From NCBI GenBank assembly GCA_910587095.1, contig CAJUMJ010000003.1, positions 62,001 through 126,000 on the forward strand: 64,000 nucleotides of DNA, written 5' to 3'. The translations under genes were made by a program, and so were the position numbers. Each line of letters opens with the position of its first letter. Position 1 is the stretch's first letter. The notes below the pieces were generated by a model. That model searched no databases and was not told the origin of the DNA. It saw nothing but the letters and a program-made list of their open reading frames with translations. Positions 8,139 through 16,783 of the stretch are shown here, one piece after another. Source of the DNA: an uncultured Lachnospiraceae bacterium. Its GTDB lineage: Bacteria; Bacillota; Clostridia; Lachnospirales; Lachnospiraceae.

Positions 8139-9557
8139 CTAAAATCTAAAATATAAAAACGGATTATTGCTTCCGGTGACAATCTCATATACAGCCCACC
8201 AAAACACTCCAAACAAAGGCAGGACAACGAACCATCGATCCTTCCATTTCCAATAAGCTTTCCCCGGCAAAGGTGTTGCAAAAATAACGCACGCTATCAA
8301 AAGAGCGCCATACTCCTTGAGATACCGCAAAAGCTGTGTCGTCCCCACCAGAATTTCCTCCCTGTGATACCCTGCAAGGTTACCCATATATCCGGCAAGC
8401 TGTCCCATATCCGTAATGGCAAAGATCACCCAGGTTGCGGGAATCAACAGCAAAAGATAGATATGTCCCACTACCCTGCTGTTCTCCAGCCACTTCCCAA
8501 ATCCGGTTTTCTCAAGCGCAATCAGCAGAAAAAGAACAACGCCCCACAGCACAAAATTCCAGTCAGCGCCATGCCATAATCCCGTAAGAGCCCATACGAT
8601 AAAGAGGTTGCGAACCGTTTTCATCCGTCCCATACGGCTGCCCCCCAAAGGAAAATAGACATACTCCCGAAACCAGCTCCCGAGTGTCATGTGCCATCTT
8701 CTCCAAAATTCCGAGACGGAACGGGCTACATATGGGTTGTCAAAATTGCGTGGGATGGAAAATCCCAGCATCTTGCCAAGCCCCATGGCCATGGCAGAAT
8801 AGCCCCAAAAGTCAAAATATAGCTGGAAGGAATAGGCAAACGCACCAAGCCAGGCCACCAGCATATGCAGCCTTCCTGCCCCTGCCGTCATAATCAGGTT
8901 CCAGAGCGTGCCGATCTGGTTTGCCAAAAGCACTTTTAACCCCAGCCCCAATGTAAAAAGCTTGAAGCCGTTCTCTATATCCCGAATCCTGACCCGCCTG
9001 CCCGCCATGCGCGCCGACACCTCGCCGTAACGGACAATCGGGCCCGCGATGAGCTGCGGAAACATGCAGACGTAGGTCGCAAAGGAAAGAAAACCCGCAC
9101 TCCTCTTCTCCGTTCCCCGGTACAGGTCAATCAAATAAGATAACATCTGAAATGTATAAAAACTGATGCCGAGCGGAAGCGCCAGAGAAAGCAGTGGACA
9201 AATCGTCTTTCCCGCAAGGGCATTGACGCTGCCGGCCGCAAAGTCCCAATACTTGAATAAAAACAACACAGCCAGATCAAAGGTTATCGCCGCGGTCAGT
9301 GTCATTTTTCGACGCCTCAGAGCCTTTTTCTTCCGGTCGGTCTGAGGAGAGCGCGGCTCCCAGAACATATAGCGGCTGAATCCATAGTTTATCAGGACAG
9401 ATAAAAGAAGCAGCAGAACGAAATACGGTTCTCCCACTCCATAGAAAATAAGACTTCCCAATAAAAGTATAAGATTGCGGTATCCTGGAAATGCCAGATA
9501 AATTATCATAAAAATCGGTAAAAACCGAAACAAAAATCCCACACTGGAAAAAAGCAT
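8139..9557 (-). CDS. MBOAT family O-acyltransferase (AlgI/DltB-like)
   Basis: The product is 472 residues with about ten membrane helices. It carries the hallmarks of the membrane-bound O-acyltransferase family: EFWRRWHMTLGSWFREYVYF and the catalytic-type His in ALTGLWHGADWNF. The family moves acyl groups across or at the membrane onto polysaccharide, teichoic acid or alginate. With the SGNH gene behind it, acetylation of a cell-surface glycan is the best guess; no Dlt or alginate genes are nearby. GGGAG lies upstream of the ATG. It is the first gene of a four-gene leftward transcription unit with a clear promoter. Confidence 0.88.
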   Translation of the reverse strand: MLFSSVGFLFRFLPIFMIIYLAFPGYRNLILLLGSLIFYGVGEPYFVLLLLLSVLINYGFSRYMFWEPRSPQTDRKKKALRRRKMTLTAAITFDLAVLFLFKYWDFAAGSVNALAGKTICPLLSLALPLGISFYTFQMLSYLIDLYRGTEKRSAGFLSFATYVCMFPQLIAGPIVRYGEVSARMAGRRVRIRDIENGFKLFTLGLGLKVLLANQIGTLWNLIMTAGAGRLHMLVAWLGAFAYSFQLYFDFWGYSAMAMGLGKMLGFSIPRNFDNPYVARSVSEFWRRWHMTLGSWFREYVYFPLGGSRMGRMKTVRNLFIVWALTGLWHGADWNFVLWGVVLFLLIALEKTGFGKWLENSRVVGHIYLLLLIPATWVIFAITDMGQLAGYMGNLAGYHREEILVGTTQLLRYLKEYGALLIACVIFATPLPGKAYWKWKDRWFVVLPLFGVFWWAVYEIVTGSNNPFLYFRF

Positions 9558-9608
9558 CTAAAAGACTCCCTATACACAGTGGTTTATCCCCTGTAAAAAT
9601 CTATATTT

Positions 9609-9637
9609 AGTATAGGTCAGGCATATGCTTTTGACAA
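9609..9637 (-). promoter_or_regulatory. promoter of the MBOAT-SGNH-rluF-ligA unit
   Basis: Leftward TTGTCA, 17 bases, TATACT, about 50 bases before the MBOAT start codon. Confidence 0.75.
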
Positions 9638-9660
9638 CCCCATAAATCAATTTTAAGATT

Positions 9661-11079
9661 TTATAAAGATTTGCGCAGCCCCTTCGGATAATGGTTTTTG
9701 ATCTGCTCTCCTGACGCTTTTCCGAATCCCAGCGAATACCCTTCGTAGTCTAAAACGATCCACCCCTTGCGTCCCTTACAAGGCAGGCTTTCTCCCCGCA
9801 GATAAGTTTCCGCCTCCTGCTTGTCAAGGCTTTTTCGCTTTCCCGTATCCTTTCCCGTATCCTCGTCCGAAAGCGATACCGCCAGCGCATGTGAGGGCTC
9901 AAACCGATTCTTCTTCTCCGCAAGAATCTGTAGCCCGGGTCGGAGTACCTTCACTCCCGCCAGAGGAATCATATCCTCCGGAATCAGGTAAATCTGCTCC
10001 CCGAACCGTATCACATGGCCGGGATGTCCGCTCCTCCACCTGTCCCCGACTTCCAGCTCTTCCTTCAAAAACTCTTCCGTAAGTTTACATAACTTTTTAT
10101 CAATCCCGTTCCCCTTACACATCTTCCTCGACAAAGGCCATTCTTTTCCAACAAAATCCGAAGCCTTGCGCAATCTGGCGACATAGTGTCCCTCCCCGCG
10201 TATCAAATGTGGCCACAGCCGCATCGTATGTTCGATTCCCGGAGCCGGCTCTCTGATCCAGTCCTCACGCCCAGGTGAAAACAATTCTTCCAGACCGCTT
10301 TTTTCTATACAATATGCCTCATTGGATCTCAAAAAGGCGCTGATCGTCCCCTCGTTTTCCTCCGGTGAAAAAGTGCAGGTGGAATAGACGAGAATGCCGC
10401 CCGGCCGCAGCATCCGATCGGCCTCCTTTAGGATCAGCGCCTGCCTCTCTGCGCACATCCGCACATTCTCAGGACTCCACTCGCCTCTGGCAGCTTCATC
10501 CTTTCGAAACATCCCCTCTCCCGAGCAGGGCGCATCCACCAATATCCTGTCAAAATATGCCGGAAAGAGCGCCGCCATCCGTTCCGGCCTCTCGTTACAG
10601 ACCACACAGTTGGCAACACCCATACGCTCCACATTCTGAGAGAGAATTTTTGCCCGCTCCGCGTTAACCTCATTCGCCACCAAAAGCCCCTGTCCCTGCA
10701 TCCTGCCGGCAATCTGTGTCGTCTTACCCCCAGGTGCCGCGCAAAAGTCCAGAATCCGTTCCCCCGGCTTCGGATCGAGAACTTCCGTCACCGCCATAGC
10801 GGAAGGTTCCTGAATATAGTAGGCGCCGGCCTCGTGAAGCACATGCCGTCCCGGCTGCGCTGCAGCGTCATAATAATACCCTTCCCGCGCCCAGGAAACA
10901 TGTTCCAGCGGGAAGGGCATCAGCCTTAGAAAATCCTCCTGCGTCCCCTTCAAAAGGTTTCGTCTGAGTCCGTACTGCCTCTCCGTTTTGTAACTCGCTT
11001 CAAAAGATTCATACTCACTGCCAAGAAGCGTCCGCATCCGGGATACAAACGCCTCCGGCAATCCAATCCATGCACTCAT
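9661..11079 (-). CDS. rsmF: rRNA (cytosine-C5) methyltransferase, RsmF type
   Basis: The product is 472 residues. It belongs to the NOL1/NOP2/Sun family, which methylates C5 of cytosine in 16S rRNA using S-adenosylmethionine. The SAM site is LDFCAAPGGKTTQ. The two family cysteines are in DAPCSGEGMFRK and YSTCTFSPEENE. The C-terminal part (residues about 290-470) resembles the RNA-binding extension of RsmF-type enzymes. An ATG directly behind a GTG is taken as the start. It lies 28 bases behind the GH3-like gene and is probably co-transcribed with it. Confidence 0.88.
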   Translation of the reverse strand: MSAWIGLPEAFVSRMRTLLGSEYESFEASYKTERQYGLRRNLLKGTQEDFLRLMPFPLEHVSWAREGYYYDAAAQPGRHVLHEAGAYYIQEPSAMAVTEVLDPKPGERILDFCAAPGGKTTQIAGRMQGQGLLVANEVNAERAKILSQNVERMGVANCVVCNERPERMAALFPAYFDRILVDAPCSGEGMFRKDEAARGEWSPENVRMCAERQALILKEADRMLRPGGILVYSTCTFSPEENEGTISAFLRSNEAYCIEKSGLEELFSPGREDWIREPAPGIEHTMRLWPHLIRGEGHYVARLRKASDFVGKEWPLSRKMCKGNGIDKKLCKLTEEFLKEELEVGDRWRSGHPGHVIRFGEQIYLIPEDMIPLAGVKVLRPGLQILAEKKNRFEPSHALAVSLSDEDTGKDTGKRKSLDKQEAETYLRGESLPCKGRKGWIVLDYEGYSLGFGKASGEQIKNHYPKGLRKSL

Positions 11080-11107
11080 CACTTTTCCCGTCCGATACCG
11101 ACATGCC

Positions 11108-12754
11108 CTACATCAAAAGCGCCCCGCCGAAAAACGCTTTCTGTACATCCGTCACCAACACACGCAGAGGCTTATCCTGCTCTTTCCTGTGCCCGAGTTT
11201 GGCTATAAACCTGCCATAAGCCTTAAACCCGCCCCGGGGAATAAGCCGGATTTTCACCCTGTCAAGCTCCGCCAGCTCACGATCTCTCTTATAGCCAAAG
11301 CAACTCTCCATCAGGCACTCGTCCAAAAGTTCCTCCGCGTTTTCCGGAAGCTCACCCTCCGCAAGCTCCAGAAAGAGCATATAACGCGGCACGCGATTCG
11401 AATAATCTCCGTCCACACAAAATCCTTCCGCCGTACAGTTCGCCCTGTCTTTGAACTTTCGCATCGCGTTTTCCAACTGCCGCACATTCATCTTCTCGTC
11501 GGCAATGTTGATCAACTGACTTTTTCGGTAGCATACGCGCACAACAGGCGCCTGTCCTTTAAAACCGACTATCGCCACCACATCTCCAATGGCATAGCGG
11601 TAGGCCCCGGAATAAGTGGTAATCACAAGCTCGTACTTCATCCCTACTTCCACATCTTTAATCGTAACCGGCTTCTGTACCTCCTCGGCCTCCGGAAAAA
11701 ACTCATAAAAACAAGTGTCCGGAATCAATACATAGTAAGCATCCTCCTCATTGACGGCTGTGGCTATGCCAAAGCAGCCTTCCGAGGCCGCATACGCAAA
11801 ATGGTGGATGGGCAGATCACCCACATACTTCCTCAGCTTATCCATATAAGGAGTAAACATACTGCCGCCGATTACTCGTCCGTAACGAATGCCTGGCCAT
11901 ATCTTCTTTACCAGCCCATTCTCCAGATCTTCCGTCGAAATCGCCCGCAGCTCACTCGCTCTCACGGGATCCGCCGGCAGCTTCTCCTTCAAATATTCCC
12001 TCCATTCGTGGCTCACAGGGAAACATCCGCTTACCTCCCCTGTCTCAATATCCGAAAGAAAAGCGTCCCAGTTATTTACCAGATACCGCAGCATACCCAC
12101 AACGCGATTCACGAAAAGACCGTGTATCGCCGTGACGTCTCTGCACGCAAGGGCGAAACGGAGCTTCACATAGAGCATGTCCTCCGCCTTTCCCCCTGGA
12201 AAGAGCACTTCCTCCGGCGCCGTATAGCAGCCGATATCCAATTCGCCCTTCTCGTCTAAATATTGATGCAGTACCCCGGCCCGGACACCGCAGAGACTTC
12301 CGTCCGGCATATAGTCCTGCCTGAAATCCCCTGTCTCAAATATCCTGCCAAACAACTCCTCCTCTGTCGCCTCGGGGATCTGCTCTTTGACGATCTCCCG
12401 AAACAGATCACGCCAGTAAAACTTCTGTTTTTGCAAGTCCTCTTCCACAATCGGCACATATCTGGGAGAATCGGTGTTGCTGGAACTGATACAGTAATAC
12501 ACCGGCTCCGCAGCCGTGATCAGCCCGGTTTCACCCGCTATCTGACGCTCGACAATCGGCTCATAATCATAGTGAAACGTGAGCGGAAGTTCCTTTTGGT
12601 ATTCTTCTATAGAATGTATATCCTCAAATCCAAAGAGCGTTCCATACTCCGTATCTTTGTTCTCCTCAAGCCTCTGGAACAGGTATTTCTCCTGCTCGGC
12701 CACCGCGTTGCGGCATAATTCCTCAAATCGGGCTGTTGCACTCGCCTTCTCCAT
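11108..12754 (-). CDS. GH3-family acyl-adenylating-like protein
   Basis: The product is 548 residues from the ATG at 12754, which follows AAGGAGAG; the frame runs 47 codons further upstream without support. It matches the GH3 family by a Ser-rich nucleotide loop (CISSSNTDSPRYVPI), YVLIPDTCFYEFFPE, VITTYSGAYRYAIGD and the C-terminal GGFKAYGRFIAKLGHRKEQ. GH3 proteins adenylate carboxylic acids and often join them to amino acids. In plants they act on hormones; the bacterial substrate is unknown. The loop has Asn where many relatives have Gly/Thr. It has no signal peptide, so it is likely cytosolic. Confidence 0.8.
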   Translation of the reverse strand: MEKASATARFEELCRNAVAEQEKYLFQRLEENKDTEYGTLFGFEDIHSIEEYQKELPLTFHYDYEPIVERQIAGETGLITAAEPVYYCISSSNTDSPRYVPIVEEDLQKQKFYWRDLFREIVKEQIPEATEEELFGRIFETGDFRQDYMPDGSLCGVRAGVLHQYLDEKGELDIGCYTAPEEVLFPGGKAEDMLYVKLRFALACRDVTAIHGLFVNRVVGMLRYLVNNWDAFLSDIETGEVSGCFPVSHEWREYLKEKLPADPVRASELRAISTEDLENGLVKKIWPGIRYGRVIGGSMFTPYMDKLRKYVGDLPIHHFAYAASEGCFGIATAVNEEDAYYVLIPDTCFYEFFPEAEEVQKPVTIKDVEVGMKYELVITTYSGAYRYAIGDVVAIVGFKGQAPVVRVCYRKSQLINIADEKMNVRQLENAMRKFKDRANCTAEGFCVDGDYSNRVPRYMLFLELAEGELPENAEELLDECLMESCFGYKRDRELAELDRVKIRLIPRGGFKAYGRFIAKLGHRKEQDKPLRVLVTDVQKAFFGGALLM

Positions 12755-12818
12755 CAAATCTCTCCTTCTAACATAAACCGTTGTTAATTTTAACAAAAAA
12801 TACCGTACAGATACTGAC

Positions 12819-12847
12819 ATTATATGCCATTTTCGCCATAAAATCAA
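12819..12847 (-). promoter_or_regulatory. promoter of the GH3-rsmF unit
   Basis: Leftward TTGATT, 17 bases, TATAAT. A TTGTTAA...TTAACAA palindrome (12781-12796) lies in the leader and could be an operator. Confidence 0.7.
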
Positions 12848-12887
12848 TAGAGTATGCCGCTCATTCCGCTTTTCTCCCTCTTTTTTA

Positions 12888-12916
12888 TTGCGCATTTACG
12901 GCAAACCCGCTATAAT
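12888..12916 (+). promoter_or_regulatory. putP promoter
   Basis: TTGCGC, 17 bases, TATAAT, 43 bases before the putP start. Confidence 0.7.
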
Positions 12917-12958
12917 AGCAAAGGATTAGCAGGAAAGCACAAATAAGAGGAGGAAATT

Positions 12959-14485
12959 ATGACATCACAGATTTGCATTATCCTTGCGATCGTCGCCTAT
13001 CTGGGCTTGATGATCTATATCGGCATTATTTTTTCGAAGAAAAACACACAGGCTGCGGAATTTTACCTGGGCGGCCGCAAATTAGGCCCGTTTGTCACCG
13101 CAATGAGCGCGGAGGCCTCCGATATGAGCAGCTATCTTCTGATGGGACTGCCGGGCCTCGCATACATATCAGGACTTGCGGAGGTAGGCTGGACAGCCAT
13201 CGGCCTGGCCATCGGTACTTACTTAAACTGGCTGCTCGTCTCCAAACGCATCCGTCGTTACTCAAGCCATATCGGCTCCTTTACCATTCCGGAGTTTTTC
13301 TCAAAAAGATACGGCGATGACAAGCACCTTCTGACCTGTATTGCCGCCCTGATCATCGTTATTTTTTTCGTGCCCTACACCGCCTCGGGATTTGCGGCAT
13401 GCGGAAAACTTTTCAGCACGCTTTTCGGAATGAACTATATCGTCGCCATGCTGTTAAGCGCGGCAGTCATTGTTCTCTACTGTACTCTGGGCGGCTTTCT
13501 CGCCGTTAGCACCACCGACCTGATTCAGGGCGTCACCATGAGCATCGCCCTGCTCATCGTAGTAGGCTTCGGCGCCGTTGTGACAGGCGGTTTCGACAGT
13601 GTCATGAACAGCGTAAGTACATTGCCCGGATACTTAAGCCTGGTGCAAACCTACTCTCCGCAGACAAACAGCGCTGCCCCCTACACGCCGCTCATGATCG
13701 CCTCCATGCTCGCCTGGGGACTGGGCTACTTCGGGATGCCACATATTTTACTCCGTTTCATGGCTATCGAGGATGAAAATAAGCTGACGCTTTCGAGACG
13801 AATCGCCTCCGTATGGGTTGTTATCTCCATGTCCATCGCCGTGCTGATCGGTGTTGTCGGTTATGGTCTATCCCAGGCAGGTATTATTCCTGTCCTGGAA
13901 GGCAGTAATTCCGAAACCGTCATTATCCAGATTGCTTCCGTTTTAAGCAGCCGAGGCATATTTCCCGCATTAATAGCAGGCATTATTCTCGCGGGTATTC
14001 TTGCCGCCACCATGTCAACCGCCGACTCCCAGCTTCTCGCTGCGGCATCCAGTATCTCTCAAAATCTGATACAGGATTTCGGGAAAAGAAAACTCGATAC
14101 CAAAACCTCCCTGCGCATAGCAAGACTTACCGTGATCGTCATCTCCGTGATTGCCATCTTCATTGCGCAAGACCCTGACAGCTCCATCTTCGGTATCGTC
14201 TCCTTTGCCTGGGCCGGCTTTGGCGCCGCTTTCGGTCCCGTCGTCCTTCTGGCACTGTTTTGGAGACGTTCCAACAAGCAGGGGGCACTTGCCGGTATGG
14301 TAGTCGGCGGAATCATGGTATTTGTCTGGAAGTACGGCATCGCAAAGCTTGGCGGCGCTTTCGCCATCTACGAGCTTCTTCCGGCTTTCGTCATCGCCTT
14401 ACTTGTCAACGTGCTGGTTTCCCTTATAACGAAGGAACCGGAGGATAAACTTACACGGATTTTTGACGAAGTAAACAAAAATTAG
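12959..14485 (+). CDS. putP: sodium/proline symporter PutP
   Basis: The product is 508 residues with about 13 membrane helices, typical of the sodium:solute symporter family. Family features include EFYLGGRKLGPFVTAMSAEA early on, the PutP-like SDMSSYLLMGLPG, and the sodium-site region ILAATMSTADSQLLAA in helix 8. It imports proline with sodium, used as carbon/nitrogen source or osmoprotectant. AGAGGAGG precedes the ATG. It is a single gene with its own promoter and terminator. Related symporters for other substrates cannot be fully excluded, but the overall match is to PutP. Confidence 0.9.
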   Translation: MTSQICIILAIVAYLGLMIYIGIIFSKKNTQAAEFYLGGRKLGPFVTAMSAEASDMSSYLLMGLPGLAYISGLAEVGWTAIGLAIGTYLNWLLVSKRIRRYSSHIGSFTIPEFFSKRYGDDKHLLTCIAALIIVIFFVPYTASGFAACGKLFSTLFGMNYIVAMLLSAAVIVLYCTLGGFLAVSTTDLIQGVTMSIALLIVVGFGAVVTGGFDSVMNSVSTLPGYLSLVQTYSPQTNSAAPYTPLMIASMLAWGLGYFGMPHILLRFMAIEDENKLTLSRRIASVWVVISMSIAVLIGVVGYGLSQAGIIPVLEGSNSETVIIQIASVLSSRGIFPALIAGIILAGILAATMSTADSQLLAAASSISQNLIQDFGKRKLDTKTSLRIARLTVIVISVIAIFIAQDPDSSIFGIVSFAWAGFGAAFGPVVLLALFWRRSNKQGALAGMVVGGIMVFVWKYGIAKLGGAFAIYELLPAFVIALLVNVLVSLITKEPEDKLTRIFDEVNKN

Positions 14486-14496
14486 AACCATTTTTA

Positions 14497-14536
14497 AACA
14501 GAGAATTCACCTTCTATGGTGCTTTCTCTGTTTTTC
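14497..14536 (+). terminator. putP terminator
   Basis: AAACAGAGAA pairs with TTCTCTGTTT, extended by TTCACC/GGTG, followed by a T run, just after the putP stop. Confidence 0.8.
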
Positions 14537-14596
14537 TTTGTTCTAAAAATATTTTGCCTTTTTCTTCTGATTTTTTCATGAACATTTCAGACATAA

Positions 14597-14625
14597 TTGA
14601 CGAAAAATATTTTGATGTTTATAAT
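14597..14625 (+). promoter_or_regulatory. promoter of the HTH regulator
   Basis: TTGACG, 17 bases, TATAAT: a near-consensus sigma-A promoter upstream of the 14690 start. Confidence 0.8.
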
Positions 14626-14689
14626 TTGATCATTGATATCGTTCATTTCATACTTTACTAATTTTATATCATTTTTGGAGGAACACACT

Positions 14690-15604
14690 GTGCTTCATAT
14701 CACTTCCCTCAGTGACGGTCTGGATATCTTTAAAGCGCTTGGGTCTGATGTCAGAATCGAAATTTTAAATATCCTTCTGGATAACAACAGCATGAGCATG
14801 AATGAGCTGGCTTCCCGCCTGAATATTACAAACGGCGCTCTTACCAGCCATATCAAAAAGTTGGAAAACTGCGGGTTGATCTCCATTTCCAGTGAATCTG
14901 CCGGCCATGGCAACCAGAAAATGTACTCCGTCCATCTGGATAAGATTCTCATTGACCTGGAGCGGCAGGAAGATATACTGAATGTCTACAGCACGGAATT
15001 GAAGGTGGGACATTATTCCGTCTATCGAATCTGCCCCACCTGCGGACTTGCTTCCGACAAGGCCATCATCGGAGAGGTGGATGATTCACGCTATTTTGAT
15101 CATCCGGACCGTTACTCTGCTGATATCCTCTGGTTCACAAAAGGGTTCGTGGAGTACAACATCCCGAACTTTATTCCCGGCTTCCAGAAAATCACGCAAA
15201 TCACAATCTCCGCAGAGTTGAGCTCCGAAGCGCCGGGCGTCAACAATGTATGGCCTTCCGACATCTCCTTTTATTTAAATGACGTTCGTATCGGGAACTG
15301 GATTTCACCAGGGGATTTCGGAGATTCCCGAGGCCTTTTCACCCCTGACTGGTGGTTCCCGAATTGGAATCAGTATGGCCTTCTAAAGCTTCTTGTCATC
15401 AACCAAAAGGGAACTTTCATCGACGGGCTTAAAATATCAGACGTGACCATTGACCGCCTCCACCTGGATTATCGCAGCAGCCTCCGTTTCCGTCTGGCGG
15501 TTGACGACGACGCCAAGCACGTGGGAGGCCTCACGATTTTCGGTAAAACCTTCGGAAACTATGGACAGGATATTAAAGTGAATATTCATTACGCTCCTAT
15601 GTAG
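14690..15604 (+). CDS. ArsR-type winged-helix regulator with large C-terminal domain
   Basis: The product is 304 residues. I chose the GTG at 14690 because GGAGG lies 8 bases before it; the frame extends further upstream without a ribosome site. Residues 1-85 form a winged helix of ArsR type (DIFKALGSDVRIEILNILL, then NITNGALTSHIKKLENCGLI). A short CPTCG motif follows, then a beta-rich domain of about 190 residues (NVWPSDISFYLNDVRIG, WWFPNWNQYGLLKLLVI) that resembles a ligand or sugar-binding fold. It probably senses a small molecule; no target gene is adjacent, so it may act elsewhere or on itself. Confidence 0.75.
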   Translation: MLHITSLSDGLDIFKALGSDVRIEILNILLDNNSMSMNELASRLNITNGALTSHIKKLENCGLISISSESAGHGNQKMYSVHLDKILIDLERQEDILNVYSTELKVGHYSVYRICPTCGLASDKAIIGEVDDSRYFDHPDRYSADILWFTKGFVEYNIPNFIPGFQKITQITISAELSSEAPGVNNVWPSDISFYLNDVRIGNWISPGDFGDSRGLFTPDWWFPNWNQYGLLKLLVINQKGTFIDGLKISDVTIDRLHLDYRSSLRFRLAVDDDAKHVGGLTIFGKTFGNYGQDIKVNIHYAPM

Positions 15605-15665
15605 GAAGGAGAATGATCCTTTGTAATAGCATATATCCGCATAGGTTTTCCACGCTAACCGCCAT

Positions 15666-15806
15666 GTCACAGCTCTGCTGTGACTCAAAATCCGCGGACG
15701 AACAAGTTCGTCCTGGAGAATGCCCGTATTTTGGGCATTCTCCTGTGTGAGACGGTTTCTTGGCGTCCCGTCCTATGGCGGGTCGTCTTTAGAAACTCTT
15801 CTCACA
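15666..15806. other. run of four stem-loops between two genes
   Basis: Four stems follow each other: GTCACAG/CTGTGAC (15666-15684), GACGAAC/GTTCGTC (15697-15712), GGAGAATGCCC/GGGCATTCTCC (15715-15743) and a long imperfect hairpin closed by GTGTGAGA...TCTCACAC (about 15745-15806) that ends at the stop codon of the alarmone synthetase gene. The last may serve as terminator for that gene; the array as a whole is unexplained. Confidence 0.5.
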
Positions 15807-16595
15807 CTATTCGCCAACGGCTATGTCAATCTTGCGAAGCTTTTCGAGAAGTATCTCCTCCTCCGACGGCATGTCCTCCGAGCACTCAATCTGCTGCCGC
15901 ACCTGGCACATCTGCTCGTCAATCAAGGCGATCTGCTCCGCACATGTAGTCAACCTCTGCACAATCTCCCTTTGATTCGGTACTTCCTGCTTATATTTAA
16001 GCTGATGTTCCAGACTTGCCCAAAAGTCCATAGCTATGGTACGTATCTGTACCTCCACCGTCATCTCTCTCGTCTGGTCTGAGAAAAACACCGGCACGCT
16101 CACTATCATATGATAGCTTCGGTATCCGTTTGGTTTCGGATTCTTGATATAATCCTTCTCTCTGATCACGGTAATGTCATCCTGCTTTGCCAATGCACCG
16201 GCCAGCCCGTATATATCGTCCACATAAGAGCAGACCACCCGAATCCCCGCCACATCATAGAGATTATTCTCCACGTTCTCCACCGTAAATGCGAGCCCTT
16301 TTCTGTTTAACTTCTCCATAATGCTTGAGCTGCTCTTTAAGCGGGAATTAATGGAAGTGATTGGGTTCCTCCGAAATCTCACATTAAACTCCGAATTTAA
16401 CACGTCAAATTTTGTCCGCACCTCCTTGATTGCACAACTGTAGCGCATTCGCATCTCCTTGTAGTCCACCACCGTGCCCACCATCCGGCGCCTCTGTTCA
16501 TAAATCTCTTTGTCTACCTTGGGAATCAGCAATGTCTGTTTCTCCTCGGTATCAAATCCCATTTCATCCAATGGGAAAAATGGATTTCCGCCCAT
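15807..16595 (-). CDS. small alarmone synthetase (RelA/SpoT-like ppGpp synthetase)
   Basis: The product is 262 residues, in the range of the small alarmone synthetases YjbM/YwaC, with no hydrolase or regulatory domain. It makes (p)ppGpp from ATP and GDP/GTP. The synthetase motifs are visible: LYDVAGIRVVCSYVDDIY, KDYIKNPKPNGYRSYH and VEVQIRTIAMDFWASLEHQ. The C-terminal ~60 residues are helical, as in tetrameric family members. GGAGG precedes the ATG and a clear promoter lies upstream (16622-16650). It is a single gene. Confidence 0.9.
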   Translation of the reverse strand: MGGNPFFPLDEMGFDTEEKQTLLIPKVDKEIYEQRRRMVGTVVDYKEMRMRYSCAIKEVRTKFDVLNSEFNVRFRRNPITSINSRLKSSSSIMEKLNRKGLAFTVENVENNLYDVAGIRVVCSYVDDIYGLAGALAKQDDITVIREKDYIKNPKPNGYRSYHMIVSVPVFFSDQTREMTVEVQIRTIAMDFWASLEHQLKYKQEVPNQREIVQRLTTCAEQIALIDEQMCQVRQQIECSEDMPSEEEILLEKLRKIDIAVGE

Positions 16596-16621
16596 TTGTC
16601 CAAACCTCCGTTCAATTTCCT

Positions 16622-16650
16622 AATATATACCAGATGCCGTCGGAAAACAA
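16622..16650 (-). promoter_or_regulatory. promoter of the alarmone synthetase gene
   Basis: Leftward TTGTTT, 17 bases, TATATT. Confidence 0.6.
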
Positions 16651-16718
16651 GGAACGAATTATTAACTTTTTATTAGAATTTTGGTAGATTTTAAAAACAG
16701 GGAAGGTTCGTAAAACGA

Positions 16719-16747
16719 TTGACTTCTCCAATGCCGCTACTTATAAT
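16719..16747 (+). promoter_or_regulatory. promoter of the aldo/keto reductase gene
   Basis: TTGACT, 17 bases, TATAAT, close to consensus, 36 bases before the start codon. Confidence 0.8.
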
Positions 16748-16783
16748 AGAAAACGTCTAAATGTAAATCGGGAGAGAAAATAT

